Assembly (NCBI GenBank): GCA_903910555.1
Contig: CAIVZZ010000029.1
Coordinates: forward strand, 124,001-188,000
Origin: an uncultured Gemmatimonadota bacterium
GTDB taxonomy: Bacteria; Gemmatimonadota; Gemmatimonadetes; Gemmatimonadales; Gemmatimonadaceae
Reading direction: 5' to 3'
DNA: 64,000 nucleotides
Below are positions 35,164-44,996 of the stretch, in pieces (the stretch's first letter is position 1; the number at the start of each line of letters is the position of its first letter). The notes under the pieces are model-generated. The model was not told the DNA's origin and searched no databases. It saw only the letters and a program-made list of their open reading frames with translations. Position numbers and translations under genes: made by a program.

Positions 35164-38100
35164 CTACGGCACGATCTTCGGTGCCGCCGGTGCTGTGGCC
35201 TTCGGATCCACCATCGGCCTCCGCTCCTTCAGATGTTCTTCCATCTTCAGACGCGGCACGCCGTCCTTTAGCCAATCCGGCGCAGGCTGATCGCGCAGGA
35301 ACGTGTCGAACCATTCCGTCATGCGAAGGTTGTAGTCCTTCATGTTCGCCGGCCGCGCGAGCCCGTGATTCTCGCCGGCGTATTCGAGCAGGATGACATC
35401 CTTGCCGAGGTCGCGGAGATGATTGTAGTACGTGACGCCCTGGTTGAAATCGACTGCGCCGTCGCGATCGTTGCTCAGGAGCATGAACGGGATCGAGAGA
35501 TTCTGCGCGAAGTTCTGCGGTGAGTTACGCGCATATGCATCGGGAACATCGTTCGGTCCGCCAGTGAAACGGCCCTGGCTCGAGATGAAAATTGAGGCGT
35601 CGGTACTTCCCGAATTCCAATAGATGGAACCGAACATCGACACCATGTCCGTCAGCGGTGCGCCCGCGACGGCCGTCTTGAAGATTTTCGTCTGCGTCGT
35701 GACGAATGTCGTCTGGTAACCGCCCCAGCTGTGTCCCTGCAGACCAACACGATCCGCGTCGACGATTCCCGTCGCGATCGCCGCCTTCACCGCCGGCACG
35801 ATGCACCACGTTGCCGAACGGCCCGGATCGTTGACGTGATAGACGATGTCCGGCTTGAGGAACGCGTAGCCGCGGTTCGTATAGACACTCGGGTTTGAAT
35901 AACGCGTCGCGTTCGGCTCGGTGTAGACGTTGTACTCCTGCGAGAGCTTCTCATAGATGTACGTCAGCATCGGGTACTTCTTCCCCTGCTCGTATCCCGC
36001 CGGCAGATAGAGCACCGCCTGATGATGACCGCCGCCGTTCTCGCAGGTGTAGTCGATGAGACGCGCGCCCGGTGTCCACGCGACGTCTTTCTGCTGCGCG
36101 GCAACGTCGGTGAGCTTGCGCTCATTTGCGAGTTGATCGCCGTCCACCGCGTACCAATCCGGAGCCTTCACCACCGTCTGGCGCTGAAAGAGCCAGATGT
36201 CCGAATCGCGCGCGCGGCGATAGTCGACCTTGTCGTTTTCCCATGAAAGAACTTTGGCGCCGCTCTTCATTGGATCGACCTGCACGAGCCCTTCCTTCTT
36301 CGTCCACTCGCCGTAGGTCTCGAAATACATCGGCTTCGCAGGATCGATCACGCCGCGGTCGCGCGGATCGGAAATCGAACGCGCCTGATACTTGATCTGA
36401 TCCTTGAGACCGTTCCCCGTGATGTTGATCGCGCCGGTACCGCTCACCGGCAAACGCCACACATCCCAGTTGTCGCGCACATAAACCGCCGCGCCGTCCT
36501 TCGACCAGCCGACGAGCGCACCATTGATCGCCGGCTTGACTTCGTTGTGATCGTCTTCGGTGTTCCAGAACTTTGCGGCAACGCCGGTCGTGATCGTCTT
36601 CGCGGTGCCCGTTCCGAAATCGTATACCTTGTAATCACCGGCATCGTAGTAGAGATAGCGCGTGCCGTCCGGCGAGAAGTTCGAAGCGGCGCCTGCACCG
36701 CCGCGACCGCCGCCCCCACGACCTCCGGGAACTTTCTTCTCGATCAGCTTGCGCTCACCAGTCGCGACGTTGATCGCGTACATGTCGCGAAATGCAAAGC
36801 CGCGAATCCCCTGCTCACGCTCGTACGGCGAGATATCCGTGCCGACACCCCACGTGTCCTTCGGGCCGACCGCCACATCGCGCATGTTTTCGTCGGCCAG
36901 GCGCGTCACCTTTCCGCCGTTCACGTTGAACGCGGCGACATAGCTGTACGCGCGATCAGCCGCTTCCTGAACCTGCTGCTCGGGCTGCGGACGCGGGTCC
37001 TTCCAGTGCCAAAGAATCAGCGACGGCACTTCCGCGTCTGTCTGCGGAGCGCCGGCAACCTGACCGCTCGCGCCCGCGCCCGGAGCGACACCGCCCGGAT
37101 TCGGCGGCGTGAACGGAGCACCAGTCGCACGCGGACGCGGCGGACGCGGCTCGCGCAGTCCGAAGTAAATCGTCGACGCGTTCTTGCCGAACTCCGGCGC
37201 GCGATCGCTGCTGACTACGAGCCCGCCAGTTACTCCCGCCGACTTACCACTCACTTCGATCGTCTTCTCCGCTGCACGCGACGCGTGCATCCACGCGACA
37301 ACCGACACGTCTTCGTCAGCGCCGCTCGTATCGCTGACCACACGCAGCGCCGCGAGCGCATCGCTCGAATCGCCCCACACCAGACGGCGATACTGTCCCT
37401 TGCCAACGTCGAGCGAACGCGAGACGCTCGTCGAGAGCTGCCGGAGCTGCACGCTGTTGCCGATATCTCCAGCGCTGCTCACCGCGTACGCGAGCCAATC
37501 GCCGGAGTCATCAAAGGCGAACTCGGAGACATCGCCGATCGGAATCGACGTTCCACCAGTCAGATTCACGAGCTCAAGCGTCGTGCCCGCCGTGCGCGCC
37601 GCGCCGCCGCCAGCCGCAGCTGCACCGGCCGCGCCGCCCGCCGCTGCTGGAGCACTGTGCAGAACGGCAAGCCAATCCGATTTATCACCGGCAAATCGGA
37701 AGCTGCGCACGCTCTCAAACTCGCGTTTCGTACCGCTCGAGAGCTCGACAATCGCGAGCTTGGGGCCCGCGGTGGCCGCCGCCGCCGGTGCTGCACCAGC
37801 CGCGCCGCCTCTCCCGCCGCGTCCTCCGCGACCGCCCGCAGCGGTTACTCCGCTCGGATATTCAAGAAATGCAGCCCATTTGTTGTTGCCCGAAATCGAG
37901 GGGCTCGCGCCCGCTGCGCCACCAGCCGCAGCGCCACGCCCCCCGCCTGCAGCGGCGCCGGTGGCGTCACCTATAGGAAAGCGCCGTTCCGTGGCGCCAG
38001 CCGATGTCGCGCGCAGCACGACCTCGGCGTCGCCCTCGTTCGGCGCGAGGATATACGCGAACCACCTGCCATCATTGGAGAGAGCCGGCGAGCGGATCCC

Positions 38101-38307
38101 CTTCCAGGTAAGCAGGTCGTTGAGCGTCAGCTGTCGCCCCGCCGACGCTGGCGGCGTCCACTTCGACACCGGCGTGGCGCTCGAGGCGCCGAACGGCAGG
38201 TTTGCGTTGGCGTTCGCAACAGGCGTGGCTGGTGCCCCTTGGGCTCCAACCGCCACCGCGAACGACGATACTCCTACGATTGTCAGAAACGAGTGCAGAC
38301 GGCGCAT
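35164..38307 (-). CDS. Secreted S9-family prolyl-oligopeptidase-like peptidase
   Basis: The 1047-residue protein has a signal peptide (LHSFLTIVGVSSFAVAVGAQG). Residues 40-750 form a propeller region with several glycine-arginine or glycine-alanine tracts ([34 protein letters not shown]). The C-terminal alpha/beta hydrolase domain holds S860 in LQGHSWGGYQT, the aspartate in NDRDGAVDF and the histidine in YAGENHGL, so the triad is complete. It probably cuts short peptides in the periplasm. It is longer than usual S9 enzymes (650-850 residues) because of the low-complexity inserts. It diverges from the M28 gene at 38396 and ends at a clear terminator. Confidence 0.92.
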   Translation of the reverse strand: MRRLHSFLTIVGVSSFAVAVGAQGAPATPVANANANLPFGASSATPVSKWTPPASAGRQLTLNDLLTWKGIRSPALSNDGRWFAYILAPNEGDAEVVLRATSAGATERRFPIGDATGAAAGGGRGAAAGGAAGASPSISGNNKWAAFLEYPSGVTAAGGRGGRGGRGGAAGAAPAAAATAGPKLAIVELSSGTKREFESVRSFRFAGDKSDWLAVLHSAPAAAGGAAGAAAAGGGAARTAGTTLELVNLTGGTSIPIGDVSEFAFDDSGDWLAYAVSSAGDIGNSVQLRQLSTSVSRSLDVGKGQYRRLVWGDSSDALAALRVVSDTSGADEDVSVVAWMHASRAAEKTIEVSGKSAGVTGGLVVSSDRAPEFGKNASTIYFGLREPRPPRPRATGAPFTPPNPGGVAPGAGASGQVAGAPQTDAEVPSLILWHWKDPRPQPEQQVQEAADRAYSYVAAFNVNGGKVTRLADENMRDVAVGPKDTWGVGTDISPYEREQGIRGFAFRDMYAINVATGERKLIEKKVPGGRGGGGRGGAGAASNFSPDGTRYLYYDAGDYKVYDFGTGTAKTITTGVAAKFWNTEDDHNEVKPAINGALVGWSKDGAAVYVRDNWDVWRLPVSGTGAINITGNGLKDQIKYQARSISDPRDRGVIDPAKPMYFETYGEWTKKEGLVQVDPMKSGAKVLSWENDKVDYRRARDSDIWLFQRQTVVKAPDWYAVDGDQLANERKLTDVAAQQKDVAWTPGARLIDYTCENGGGHHQAVLYLPAGYEQGKKYPMLTYIYEKLSQEYNVYTEPNATRYSNPSVYTNRGYAFLKPDIVYHVNDPGRSATWCIVPAVKAAIATGIVDADRVGLQGHSWGGYQTTFVTTQTKIFKTAVAGAPLTDMVSMFGSIYWNSGSTDASIFISSQGRFTGGPNDVPDAYARNSPQNFAQNLSIPFMLLSNDRDGAVDFNQGVTYYNHLRDLGKDVILLEYAGENHGLARPANMKDYNLRMTEWFDTFLRDQPAPDWLKDGVPRLKMEEHLKERRPMVDPKATAPAAPKIVP

Positions 38308-38340
38308 CGGTTTTCCTTTGATGGAGGCTCGGTGATACAG

Positions 38341-38348
38341 TAGCTTTC
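38341..38348 (+). promoter_or_regulatory. TAGCTTTC promoter-like box upstream of the M28 gene
   Basis: The same TAGCTTTC octamer as at 61533 lies 47 bp upstream of the GTG at 38396 in the divergent region shared with the S9 gene. Here there is room for a leader and an AAGGA ribosome site. Confidence 0.35.
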
Positions 38349-38395
38349 TTCGATCAACTCAGCCACTCCAAACGGTTCCCAAAAGGATTACGAAC

Positions 38396-40315
38396 GTGCC
38401 CCGTATATCGCTTGCGCTGGCCCTCGCTCTTTGCGTCGCCGGGACTGCTTCTGCCCAGACCGACTCATCTCACAAGGCAACCGTCCAGGCGACCGCCAAG
38501 GCCTCAGCGGCGAAAACAGTCTGGCCCGACGAAGGCCCCCGCACGTGGGCACCGCGGCCTACGGTTTCAGCAATCACCGCAAACGATCTGCGCACACGGC
38601 TTTACCAAATCTCCGACGACTCAATGCTCGGCCGCCGCGTAGGCGAGCTCGGCAATTACAAAGCCACCACATACATCGCAGCAGAGTTCAAACGCCTCGG
38701 CCTCAAGCCGGCGGGCGACAATGGCGGCTATTTCCAGAATCTTGCATACGGCCCGGCTGAGTTCGACATCGCGACGTCGAAGCTGATCGCCGGTTCTGCG
38801 ACGCTCGCGCCGGGACGCGACTGGATTCCGATCGCGCCTTCCACGGCGAACGGAATCGGCGCGAAAGCCGACCTCAGCAATGTTCAGGTCGTGTTCGCCG
38901 GAAAGTGGCGCGACACGAGCGTCGTACTCGATCCGGCAATGTTCAAAGGCAAGATCGCGGTGTTCACGTCGAACGCGGCTAACGCGGGACTGATCGTCGC
39001 CGGTCGCGGTGCGGCACGAGTGCTCCGTTGCGACTCCGTTCCCGATAAATTCGGCGCTGATGCAGCCGCGCGAGTCGAAGCGGCGGTGCGCGCCGACAGC
39101 GTGGCAGGACGCGGCGGGCGCGGCGGCGGTGCTGCCGGCGGCGGTGGTCGCGGCGGTGCTGGTGGCGCAGGTCGCGATATGCGCGCGCAGACAGCCGGTG
39201 CAGTCGCGGTCCTGATCATCTCGACAGATTCGATCCCGGCGGCGGCACTGACCTCCGCATTCAACGGCCGCAACTCGCTGCAGTCTGCCTTTCCGACGCC
39301 GGCGGCAGGATCGCTCGGCGCGGGTGCGATCACGCCGGCCGCTGCCGAGCGCCTCTTCGGCAAGCCGGTCGATCAGCTTTCTGTTGGCGCCGCGGGTCAG
39401 TCTGTTTCAGCGGCGTGGAACTACGACTGGCACATCTCAAAGACGCCCGCGCGAAACGTCGTCGCGATTCTGCCCGGCACCGATCCGACGCGCGCTGCGG
39501 AATACGTTTTGATCAGCGCACACAACGATCACAATGGCATCAATCCGGTGGCCGTCGATCACGATTCACTCCGCGCGTTCAACATCGTCACGCGGCCGCA
39601 GGGCGCGAACGATCCGCTCTGCCGTCCGACGGATGAACAGCAGCATCGCATCGACTCGCTCATCGCACGCGCGCGCAGCATCCGCCCGCCGCGCCGCGAC
39701 TCGATCATGAACGGCGCCGACGACGATGGATCCGGCACCGCGGTCCTCCTTGAGATTGCGGAGAAGTTCGCAAGTGAGAAGCCGGCACGCTCGATCATTT
39801 TTGTATCGCACACCGGTGAAGAATCAGGCTTGCTTGGCTCGCGCTGGTTCACCGATCACCCAACCATTCCGCTCGCGTCGGTCGCTGCAGCGCTGAATAT
39901 GGACATGGTTGGCAAAGGGCGCACCGATCAGGTGAAGTTCGGCGGCCCGACATCTATTCAGATGCTCGGCTCGCGTCGTCTCTCGCGTCCGTTCGGCGAC
40001 ATCATCGATTCCGTAAATGCCACGCGCACCGAGACGATGTCGATCGATCGCTCGTGGGATGTGTCGGCGAATCCGATGAATCGTTTTTGCCGCAGCGATC
40101 AGGTGAACTACGTCCATCACGATGTGCCGGTGACGTATTTCTCGCTCGGGTATGCCGAGGACTATCACCAGCCGACGGACGAACCGCAGTACATCGATTA
40201 CGATCACGCCGCGCGTTTGGGCCGTTTCATTCATGACATCGCCTGGGCGATCTCGCAGAGAAAGGATCGGCCAGCGATTACCGGTGCCGATCCGTCATAT
40301 CCTGTGTGCCGCTAA
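38396..40315 (+). CDS. Secreted M28-family metallopeptidase with PA-like insert
   Basis: The start is a GTG at 38396, eight bases after AAGGA. The 639-residue protein has a signal peptide (LALALALCVAGTASAQT). It shares the N-terminal RLYQxSDDSMxGRxVGxxGNxKxTxYIAAE pattern and the overall plan with the M28 gene at 13787, so these two are paralogues. The insert contains GGRGGGAAGGGGRGGAGG near residue 240. Zinc motifs are ISAHNDHNG, MNGADDDGSG, HTGEESGLLGS, LNMDMVGKG and YAEDYHQPTDE. It should act on peptide ends outside the cytoplasm. A single-arm repeat relic lies between this gene and the M14 gene. Confidence 0.92.
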   Translation: MPRISLALALALCVAGTASAQTDSSHKATVQATAKASAAKTVWPDEGPRTWAPRPTVSAITANDLRTRLYQISDDSMLGRRVGELGNYKATTYIAAEFKRLGLKPAGDNGGYFQNLAYGPAEFDIATSKLIAGSATLAPGRDWIPIAPSTANGIGAKADLSNVQVVFAGKWRDTSVVLDPAMFKGKIAVFTSNAANAGLIVAGRGAARVLRCDSVPDKFGADAAARVEAAVRADSVAGRGGRGGGAAGGGGRGGAGGAGRDMRAQTAGAVAVLIISTDSIPAAALTSAFNGRNSLQSAFPTPAAGSLGAGAITPAAAERLFGKPVDQLSVGAAGQSVSAAWNYDWHISKTPARNVVAILPGTDPTRAAEYVLISAHNDHNGINPVAVDHDSLRAFNIVTRPQGANDPLCRPTDEQQHRIDSLIARARSIRPPRRDSIMNGADDDGSGTAVLLEIAEKFASEKPARSIIFVSHTGEESGLLGSRWFTDHPTIPLASVAAALNMDMVGKGRTDQVKFGGPTSIQMLGSRRLSRPFGDIIDSVNATRTETMSIDRSWDVSANPMNRFCRSDQVNYVHHDVPVTYFSLGYAEDYHQPTDEPQYIDYDHAARLGRFIHDIAWAISQRKDRPAITGADPSYPVCR

Positions 40316-40326
40316 TCAGCTGACGG

Positions 40327-40361
40327 AAAACAGAACACCGAGCAACAGAAAACAGTTCACG
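40327..40361 (+). repeat. Degenerate single-arm relic of the nested-palindrome repeat (D)
   Basis: The stretch AACAGAACACCGAGCAACAG followed by AAAACAGTTCACG follows the right-arm consensus (CAGAACACCGACCAACAGTT to ACAGTTCAC) but has lost the TTAGTAGTT centre. It begins 11 bp after the M28 stop. Confidence 0.6.
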
Positions 40362-40385
40362 TCCTTCCCCCGCCAAGAGCAGATC

Positions 40386-43300
40386 ATGATTTCCCCCCGC
40401 CGCATTGTCCGTTCTGTCGTAAGGCTCGTCGCCCTGTCGCTAGTCGCCGTTTCGTCGGCCATGTCGCAGGCCATGGTGAACGAAACCCGCGACCCCAACC
40501 AGAAGCAGGACGAAGAGTTCGCAAAACTCTACGCGACCTGGACCGGCGAGGCGAAGTACGGCAGCCCGCTCGTCGACCACCTGCCGCTCGTCGCGGGGAT
40601 CCCGACGCCGAAGAGCGTGCTCGGCTACTACATCGGCGCGCCGGCGAAACTCACCTATTACGCCGACATCCTGAAGTACTATCGCGCACTCGCGAAGGCT
40701 TCGCCGCGCGTGAAGGTTGAGACGATCGGCAAGTCTGACGAAGGACGCGAACTCGTCGTCGTCTGGATTTCGTCGGACGAGAACATTCGCAACCTCTCGC
40801 AGAATCGCGCAAATCTCGCGAAGATCGCAGATCCGCGCGGCATGAGCGAAGCGCAGGTCCGCTCGATCATGGCGAAGACCAAGCCGCACTACCACTTCAT
40901 GGGCGGCCTGCACAGCGGCGAAACCGGTCCGTCGGAAATGTTGATGGAGCTCGCGTATCGTCTGGTGACCGAGACGTCGCCGATGATCACGCAGATCCGC
41001 AACAACGTGTACGTCTCGATCACACCGGCCGCAGAACCCGACGGCCGCGACAGAAACGTGGACTGGTTTTATCAGGGACTCGAGCGCGCGAAGGCCGACA
41101 GCATCGCGCGTGGCGGGAAGCCTGCTGACACGACCGCGACGACGCCTGGCGCAGGCGGCCGCGGCGGCGCGCAGCTTCCGTACTGGGGCAAGTACGTCTT
41201 CCACGACAACAACCGCGACATCAATCTCTCGCAGATTTCAATGCGAGCGATCACCGATTGGTACTACACGGCGCATCCGCCGATCATGCACGATCTGCAT
41301 GAAGCAGAGCCCCTCATGTACATCTACAGCGGCGGCCCTCCGCAGAATCCGAACCTCGATCCGATTTTGTTCACCGAGCTCCCGTTCTTCGCGAACTGGG
41401 AACTCTCGCAGATGACCAAGTGGGGAATGCCGGGCGTGTACACGTTCGCGTTCATGGACGGCTGGTCTCCGGGCTACCTCGGTTCCGTTGCGTACAACCA
41501 CAACGGGATGATGCGGATGTATGAGACCCAGTCCGGTGTCGAACCCACCGCGACCGCACCGACGCTGGCAGCCGCAGTGTCTGACACCCTCGCGGGGAGA
41601 GGAAGTCGCGCTACGCCGGCTGACAGCACAACCGGGCGCGGAGGCCGCGGCGGTGGTCGTGGTGGACGCGGTAGTGGAGCGGGCGGCGCGGCGGCCGCAG
41701 CCGCTGGAACGGTTGCCGCAACACCAGGTGCACCCGCTGCCGCACCGGGTGCGGCAGGTGCCGGACGCGGCGGTCCGCCACCGATCCCGACGGGCAAAGG
41801 CGGCGGTCAGCCGCGCGAATGGTATCGCGGCATTCCGATTCCGCCGAATGCAATCGCGAACTTCACGCGCCGCGACAACACGAACTTCATGGAGACCGGT
41901 GTGCTGTCGGGACTTCAGCTCACCTCGATGTTCCCGGAGCTGGTGCTTGAGAACTTCTACATCAAGACGCGCAACTCGCTCGAAGCGGGCGGCAAGCAGG
42001 CGCCGTACGGCTATGTGATTCCGGTGCAGCGCGACATGACGAAGGTCGCGACGCTCGTGAACATTTTGCGCGCGCAGGGCGTCGAAGTAGGACAGCTCAC
42101 AGCTGCGGTAAAATCCGGCACGGAGACTTTTCCGACCGGCTCGTATTTGATCAAGCTCAACCAGCCGTATGGGCGTCTCGCCAAAAATCTTCTCGAGAAG
42201 CAGGACTATCCTGATCCGGCGCTGACGACATACGACGACAGCGGCTGGTCGATGGGTTTCGCGTTCAATGTCGATCTTCGCGAGATCAAGGACAGCACGA
42301 TCCTCGCCGCGAATGCACCGCTGATCAAGATGGCCGAAGTGAAGGTTCCGATCGTGGGCAGCGGTTCGGCTGGTCTCGCCGTCGCGCACTTCGGGTCGAA
42401 CAACATGATCACGTTCCGCTATCATCTGAAAGCGGTGAAGATGAAGATCGCGGAAGCGTCGTTCACCGCGGAGGGAATCACTTTCCCGGCCGGCTCGTTC
42501 ATCGTTACCGGCACGGCGGCCGACATCCAGGCGGCACGCGCGCAGGTCGAGCAGCTCGGCCTCACGGCAGCCGCGCTCTCTGCGCTGCCGACGGTCGGCT
42601 CGCACGATGCTATCGTTCCGCGCATCGCGATCTACTCACAGTGGAGCGGCACGCAGGAGCTCGGCTGGTACCGTCACGCGTTCGATCAGTTCGGGATTCC
42701 GTTCGACCCGATCTTCAAGGAGCGCGTCGCGAAAGGAAATCTGAAGGCCGATTACGACGTGATTCTGATGGCGGCGCAGAATATCAATCGCGCCGCAGTG
42801 CTGGCCGCGCCGGCGGCGAAGCCGGTGCCATACATGCAGAGCGACAAGTACAAGTCGCTCGGCGTCTACGGATCATCGGCCGACATCACCGGCGGTTTCG
42901 GCGCGACCGGTGTGGATGCGATCAATAAATTCCTCGACGGCGGCGGCACGCTGATCACGACGCTTCAAGCGGTACGCTACCCGATCGAATTTGGACTTGC
43001 ACGCTCGATCGATACCGAGGCCCCGGTTGGGGTCAACGCGCAGAAACCGCTGATCACCGCGGAGATCATGCGCCCCGAGCATCCCGTGTTCTACGGCTAC
43101 GGCAGCAAGATTTTTCCGATCAAGTTCGGTCAGGGATCGCAGCTGTTCAAAGTCGGCGTTGCCGATCAGGCGAACGTGCTCGCGCAGTACGTCGGCGGCG
43201 ATGCTTCGGTGCTCAGCGGCCTGATGGTTGGCGCTGACAACATTAAGGGACGCGCGTTTGCGATGGACGTGCCGAACGCACACAACGGCAACGGCCGCGT

Positions 43301-43457
43301 GATCATGTTTGCCAATAATCCCATTTACCGTTGGCAGAACCACGGCGAGTTCAACATGATCTTCAATTCGATTTTGAACTGGAGCTATGTCCCGCCTGCG
43401 CCGCCCCTGACCATCCCCGCCGCCGCCGCTGGCCGCGGCGGCCGTGGCACTCCGTAA
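40386..43457 (+). CDS. Secreted M14-family zinc carboxypeptidase-like protein
   Basis: Started at 40386, where AAGAG lies six bases upstream, the protein has 1023 residues and a signal peptide (VRLVALSLVAVSSAMSQA). The M14 domain (about 85-480) has the zinc motif H176-x-x-E179 in GGLHSGETGPSE, the arginine/asparagine-type block NNRDINLSQ and a later zinc-ligand candidate in MHDLHEAEPL. A glycine-arginine tract ([11 protein letters not shown] and following Ala/Pro/Gly) lies near 410-470. The C-terminal half (about 480-1000) has a Rossmann-like or glutamine-amidotransferase-like look (GKGRVIMFANNPIYR type ending) and is typical of long M14 proteins in this phylum. It should remove C-terminal residues outside the cytoplasm. 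Confidence 0.85.
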   Translation: MISPRRIVRSVVRLVALSLVAVSSAMSQAMVNETRDPNQKQDEEFAKLYATWTGEAKYGSPLVDHLPLVAGIPTPKSVLGYYIGAPAKLTYYADILKYYRALAKASPRVKVETIGKSDEGRELVVVWISSDENIRNLSQNRANLAKIADPRGMSEAQVRSIMAKTKPHYHFMGGLHSGETGPSEMLMELAYRLVTETSPMITQIRNNVYVSITPAAEPDGRDRNVDWFYQGLERAKADSIARGGKPADTTATTPGAGGRGGAQLPYWGKYVFHDNNRDINLSQISMRAITDWYYTAHPPIMHDLHEAEPLMYIYSGGPPQNPNLDPILFTELPFFANWELSQMTKWGMPGVYTFAFMDGWSPGYLGSVAYNHNGMMRMYETQSGVEPTATAPTLAAAVSDTLAGRGSRATPADSTTGRGGRGGGRGGRGSGAGGAAAAAAGTVAATPGAPAAAPGAAGAGRGGPPPIPTGKGGGQPREWYRGIPIPPNAIANFTRRDNTNFMETGVLSGLQLTSMFPELVLENFYIKTRNSLEAGGKQAPYGYVIPVQRDMTKVATLVNILRAQGVEVGQLTAAVKSGTETFPTGSYLIKLNQPYGRLAKNLLEKQDYPDPALTTYDDSGWSMGFAFNVDLREIKDSTILAANAPLIKMAEVKVPIVGSGSAGLAVAHFGSNNMITFRYHLKAVKMKIAEASFTAEGITFPAGSFIVTGTAADIQAARAQVEQLGLTAAALSALPTVGSHDAIVPRIAIYSQWSGTQELGWYRHAFDQFGIPFDPIFKERVAKGNLKADYDVILMAAQNINRAAVLAAPAAKPVPYMQSDKYKSLGVYGSSADITGGFGATGVDAINKFLDGGGTLITTLQAVRYPIEFGLARSIDTEAPVGVNAQKPLITAEIMRPEHPVFYGYGSKIFPIKFGQGSQLFKVGVADQANVLAQYVGGDASVLSGLMVGADNIKGRAFAMDVPNAHNGNGRVIMFANNPIYRWQNHGEFNMIFNSILNWSYVPPAPPLTIPAAAAGRGGRGTP

Positions 43458-43472
43458 GTAGTTGACGAATTA

Positions 43473-43515
43473 GTCAACAGAAAACCGACGCACAGTTAGT
43501 TGTTAACAGTTAACG
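43473..43515 (+). repeat. Single-arm relic of the nested-palindrome repeat (E)
   Basis: The segment with AACCGACGCACAGTTAGTTG and then TTAACAGTTAACG follows the arm consensus with several substitutions. It fills the gap between the M14 stop and the PPIase start, ending about 9 bp before the ATG. Confidence 0.7.
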
Positions 43516-43523
43516 GGTTTCCC

Positions 43524-44996
43524 ATGCGCCTGAACGGTTTCCTCGTCGTCTTCGCCGCGCTGCTTGGCAGCGCGCGCGTAGCGCCGGCGCAGTCGCGCCG
43601 CCCGCTGGCAGCTCAAGACATCGACGACATCGCAAGACTCGTCATGCTCGAAGATCATAGAGACTTCGACACGACTGATTTGTCGCGGCTGTTAGCATCC
43701 AACCATCCCGAAGTCCGAAGACGCGCCGCCCTAGCCATCGGCCGCATCGCCAATAAATCCGGCTTCTCCCTCCTCACCGCCCGCCCGCTCGACGCAGATA
43801 CGTCGGTAGCCGCGACCGAAGTCTTCGCCGTTGGCCAACTCAAAGATTCATCACGCGTCGAGTGGTTCGACTCCCTGCTCAACAATCCGCGCACCGCTCC
43901 AACGGTGGCATCCGAAGCCGCAACGGCACTCGGCAAGATCAAGAATGCCGCCGCACGCGCCGTGCTCGTCCGTTTTCTCTCCACCGTAAAATCCGGCGCG
44001 CGCCGCGACGCCGCGATCGGCGAAGCGCTCCTTTCAATCGGCCGCTGCATTCCCCGCGGCGACATCACGCCGATTGTTCGCTGGTCCGAATCAGCAAATT
44101 CAGAAATCCGCTGGCGCGCAACGTGGGCGCTATTCCGCCCGCGCGATCCCGCCGCAATCACAACGCTACTCAACCTCGCGCACGACAAATCCGCTGACGT
44201 GCGTGTGTGGGCAACGCGCGCACTCGCGAAGCCGCAGGCGGATTCCGCGGAGCGAACCGCGCAGGCCGAAAAGATCGTGCTCGCGGCGCTTCACGACGAA
44301 GATCGTCGCGTCCGCACCGAAGCCGTCGTCGCGATTGGGACATACAATGATTCCGCCGCCGTCGCAGCGATGAACACGGCGAAAGAATCAGCCGACTGGT
44401 GGATTTCATCGAGCGCAGTTGCGGCGCTCGCGCGGCTCAACCCGCCGCCCGCTCCAGCCGGTGGTGGCCGTCAGGGTGGCGGCGGGCGCGGCGCGCGGCC
44501 GGTGCCGCCGCCCATTACGCGCCCGCTCTCAGATTACAAAGCGATCGTCGAACGCTGGGTCGTTCCTGATTACAACGGAGCGCCGCGTCCGACCGCGGAA
44601 TGGGAAACCCCGCGCGGCAAAATCACGATTGAGCTGTACCCAGGCGATGCGCCACTCGGCGTCGAAGAATTCGTTCGCATCGTTGAGTCCGGCTCGATCG
44701 TCGACACGAAGTTTACGCGCGTCGTCCCTGACTTCGTCGATCAAGAGGAAACGATTCCGGGCGGCCATCGCCTTCGCGATGAAGTCAGCCGTCACGGGCT
44801 CACGCGCGCGAACGTCGCGTGGGCTTCAGCCGGCCTCGACACCGGCACGCCGGGCTACACATTGGCAAACGCCGTGCAGCCGCACAACGAAGGCGATTTT
44901 ACTGCTCTGGGCCGTGTGACAAAAGGAATGGATGTGGTCGACCACATCGAGCTCAACGACAAAATCACCGCAGCCAGGATGCTTACAAAGCGTTAG
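43524..44996 (+). CDS. Exported HEAT-repeat protein fused to a cyclophilin-type peptidyl-prolyl isomerase domain
   Basis: The start at 43524 gives a signal peptide (RLNGFLVVFAALLGSARVAPAQS). The product has 490 residues. Residues 50-315 contain at least six HEAT-type helical repeats, for example HPEVRRRAALAIGRIAN, SADVRVWATRALAKPQ and DRRVRTEAVVAIGTYND. A GGGRQGGGGRGARPVPPP linker joins the C-terminal cyclophilin domain (about 345-490) with TPRGKITIELYPGDAPLGVEEFVRI, TKFTRVVPDFVDQ and FTALGRVTKGMDVVDHIE. The usual catalytic arginine region reads FTRVVPDFV. A periplasmic folding role is likely, with HEAT repeats for protein contacts. It converges on the GH127 gene and overlaps it by 14 bp. Confidence 0.85.
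   Translation: MRLNGFLVVFAALLGSARVAPAQSRRPLAAQDIDDIARLVMLEDHRDFDTTDLSRLLASNHPEVRRRAALAIGRIANKSGFSLLTARPLDADTSVAATEVFAVGQLKDSSRVEWFDSLLNNPRTAPTVASEAATALGKIKNAAARAVLVRFLSTVKSGARRDAAIGEALLSIGRCIPRGDITPIVRWSESANSEIRWRATWALFRPRDPAAITTLLNLAHDKSADVRVWATRALAKPQADSAERTAQAEKIVLAALHDEDRRVRTEAVVAIGTYNDSAAVAAMNTAKESADWWISSSAVAALARLNPPPAPAGGGRQGGGGRGARPVPPPITRPLSDYKAIVERWVVPDYNGAPRPTAEWETPRGKITIELYPGDAPLGVEEFVRIVESGSIVDTKFTRVVPDFVDQEETIPGGHRLRDEVSRHGLTRANVAWASAGLDTGTPGYTLANAVQPHNEGDFTALGRVTKGMDVVDHIELNDKITAARMLTKR

Noticed and set aside
36547-38343. 598-codon plus-strand frame opposite the S9 peptidase
   Set aside because: Arginine-rich low-information translation antisense to a gene with intact signal peptide and catalytic triad.
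41238-42605. 455-codon minus-strand frame opposite the M14 gene
   Set aside because: Antisense shadow with His/Arg-rich composition and no recognisable fold.
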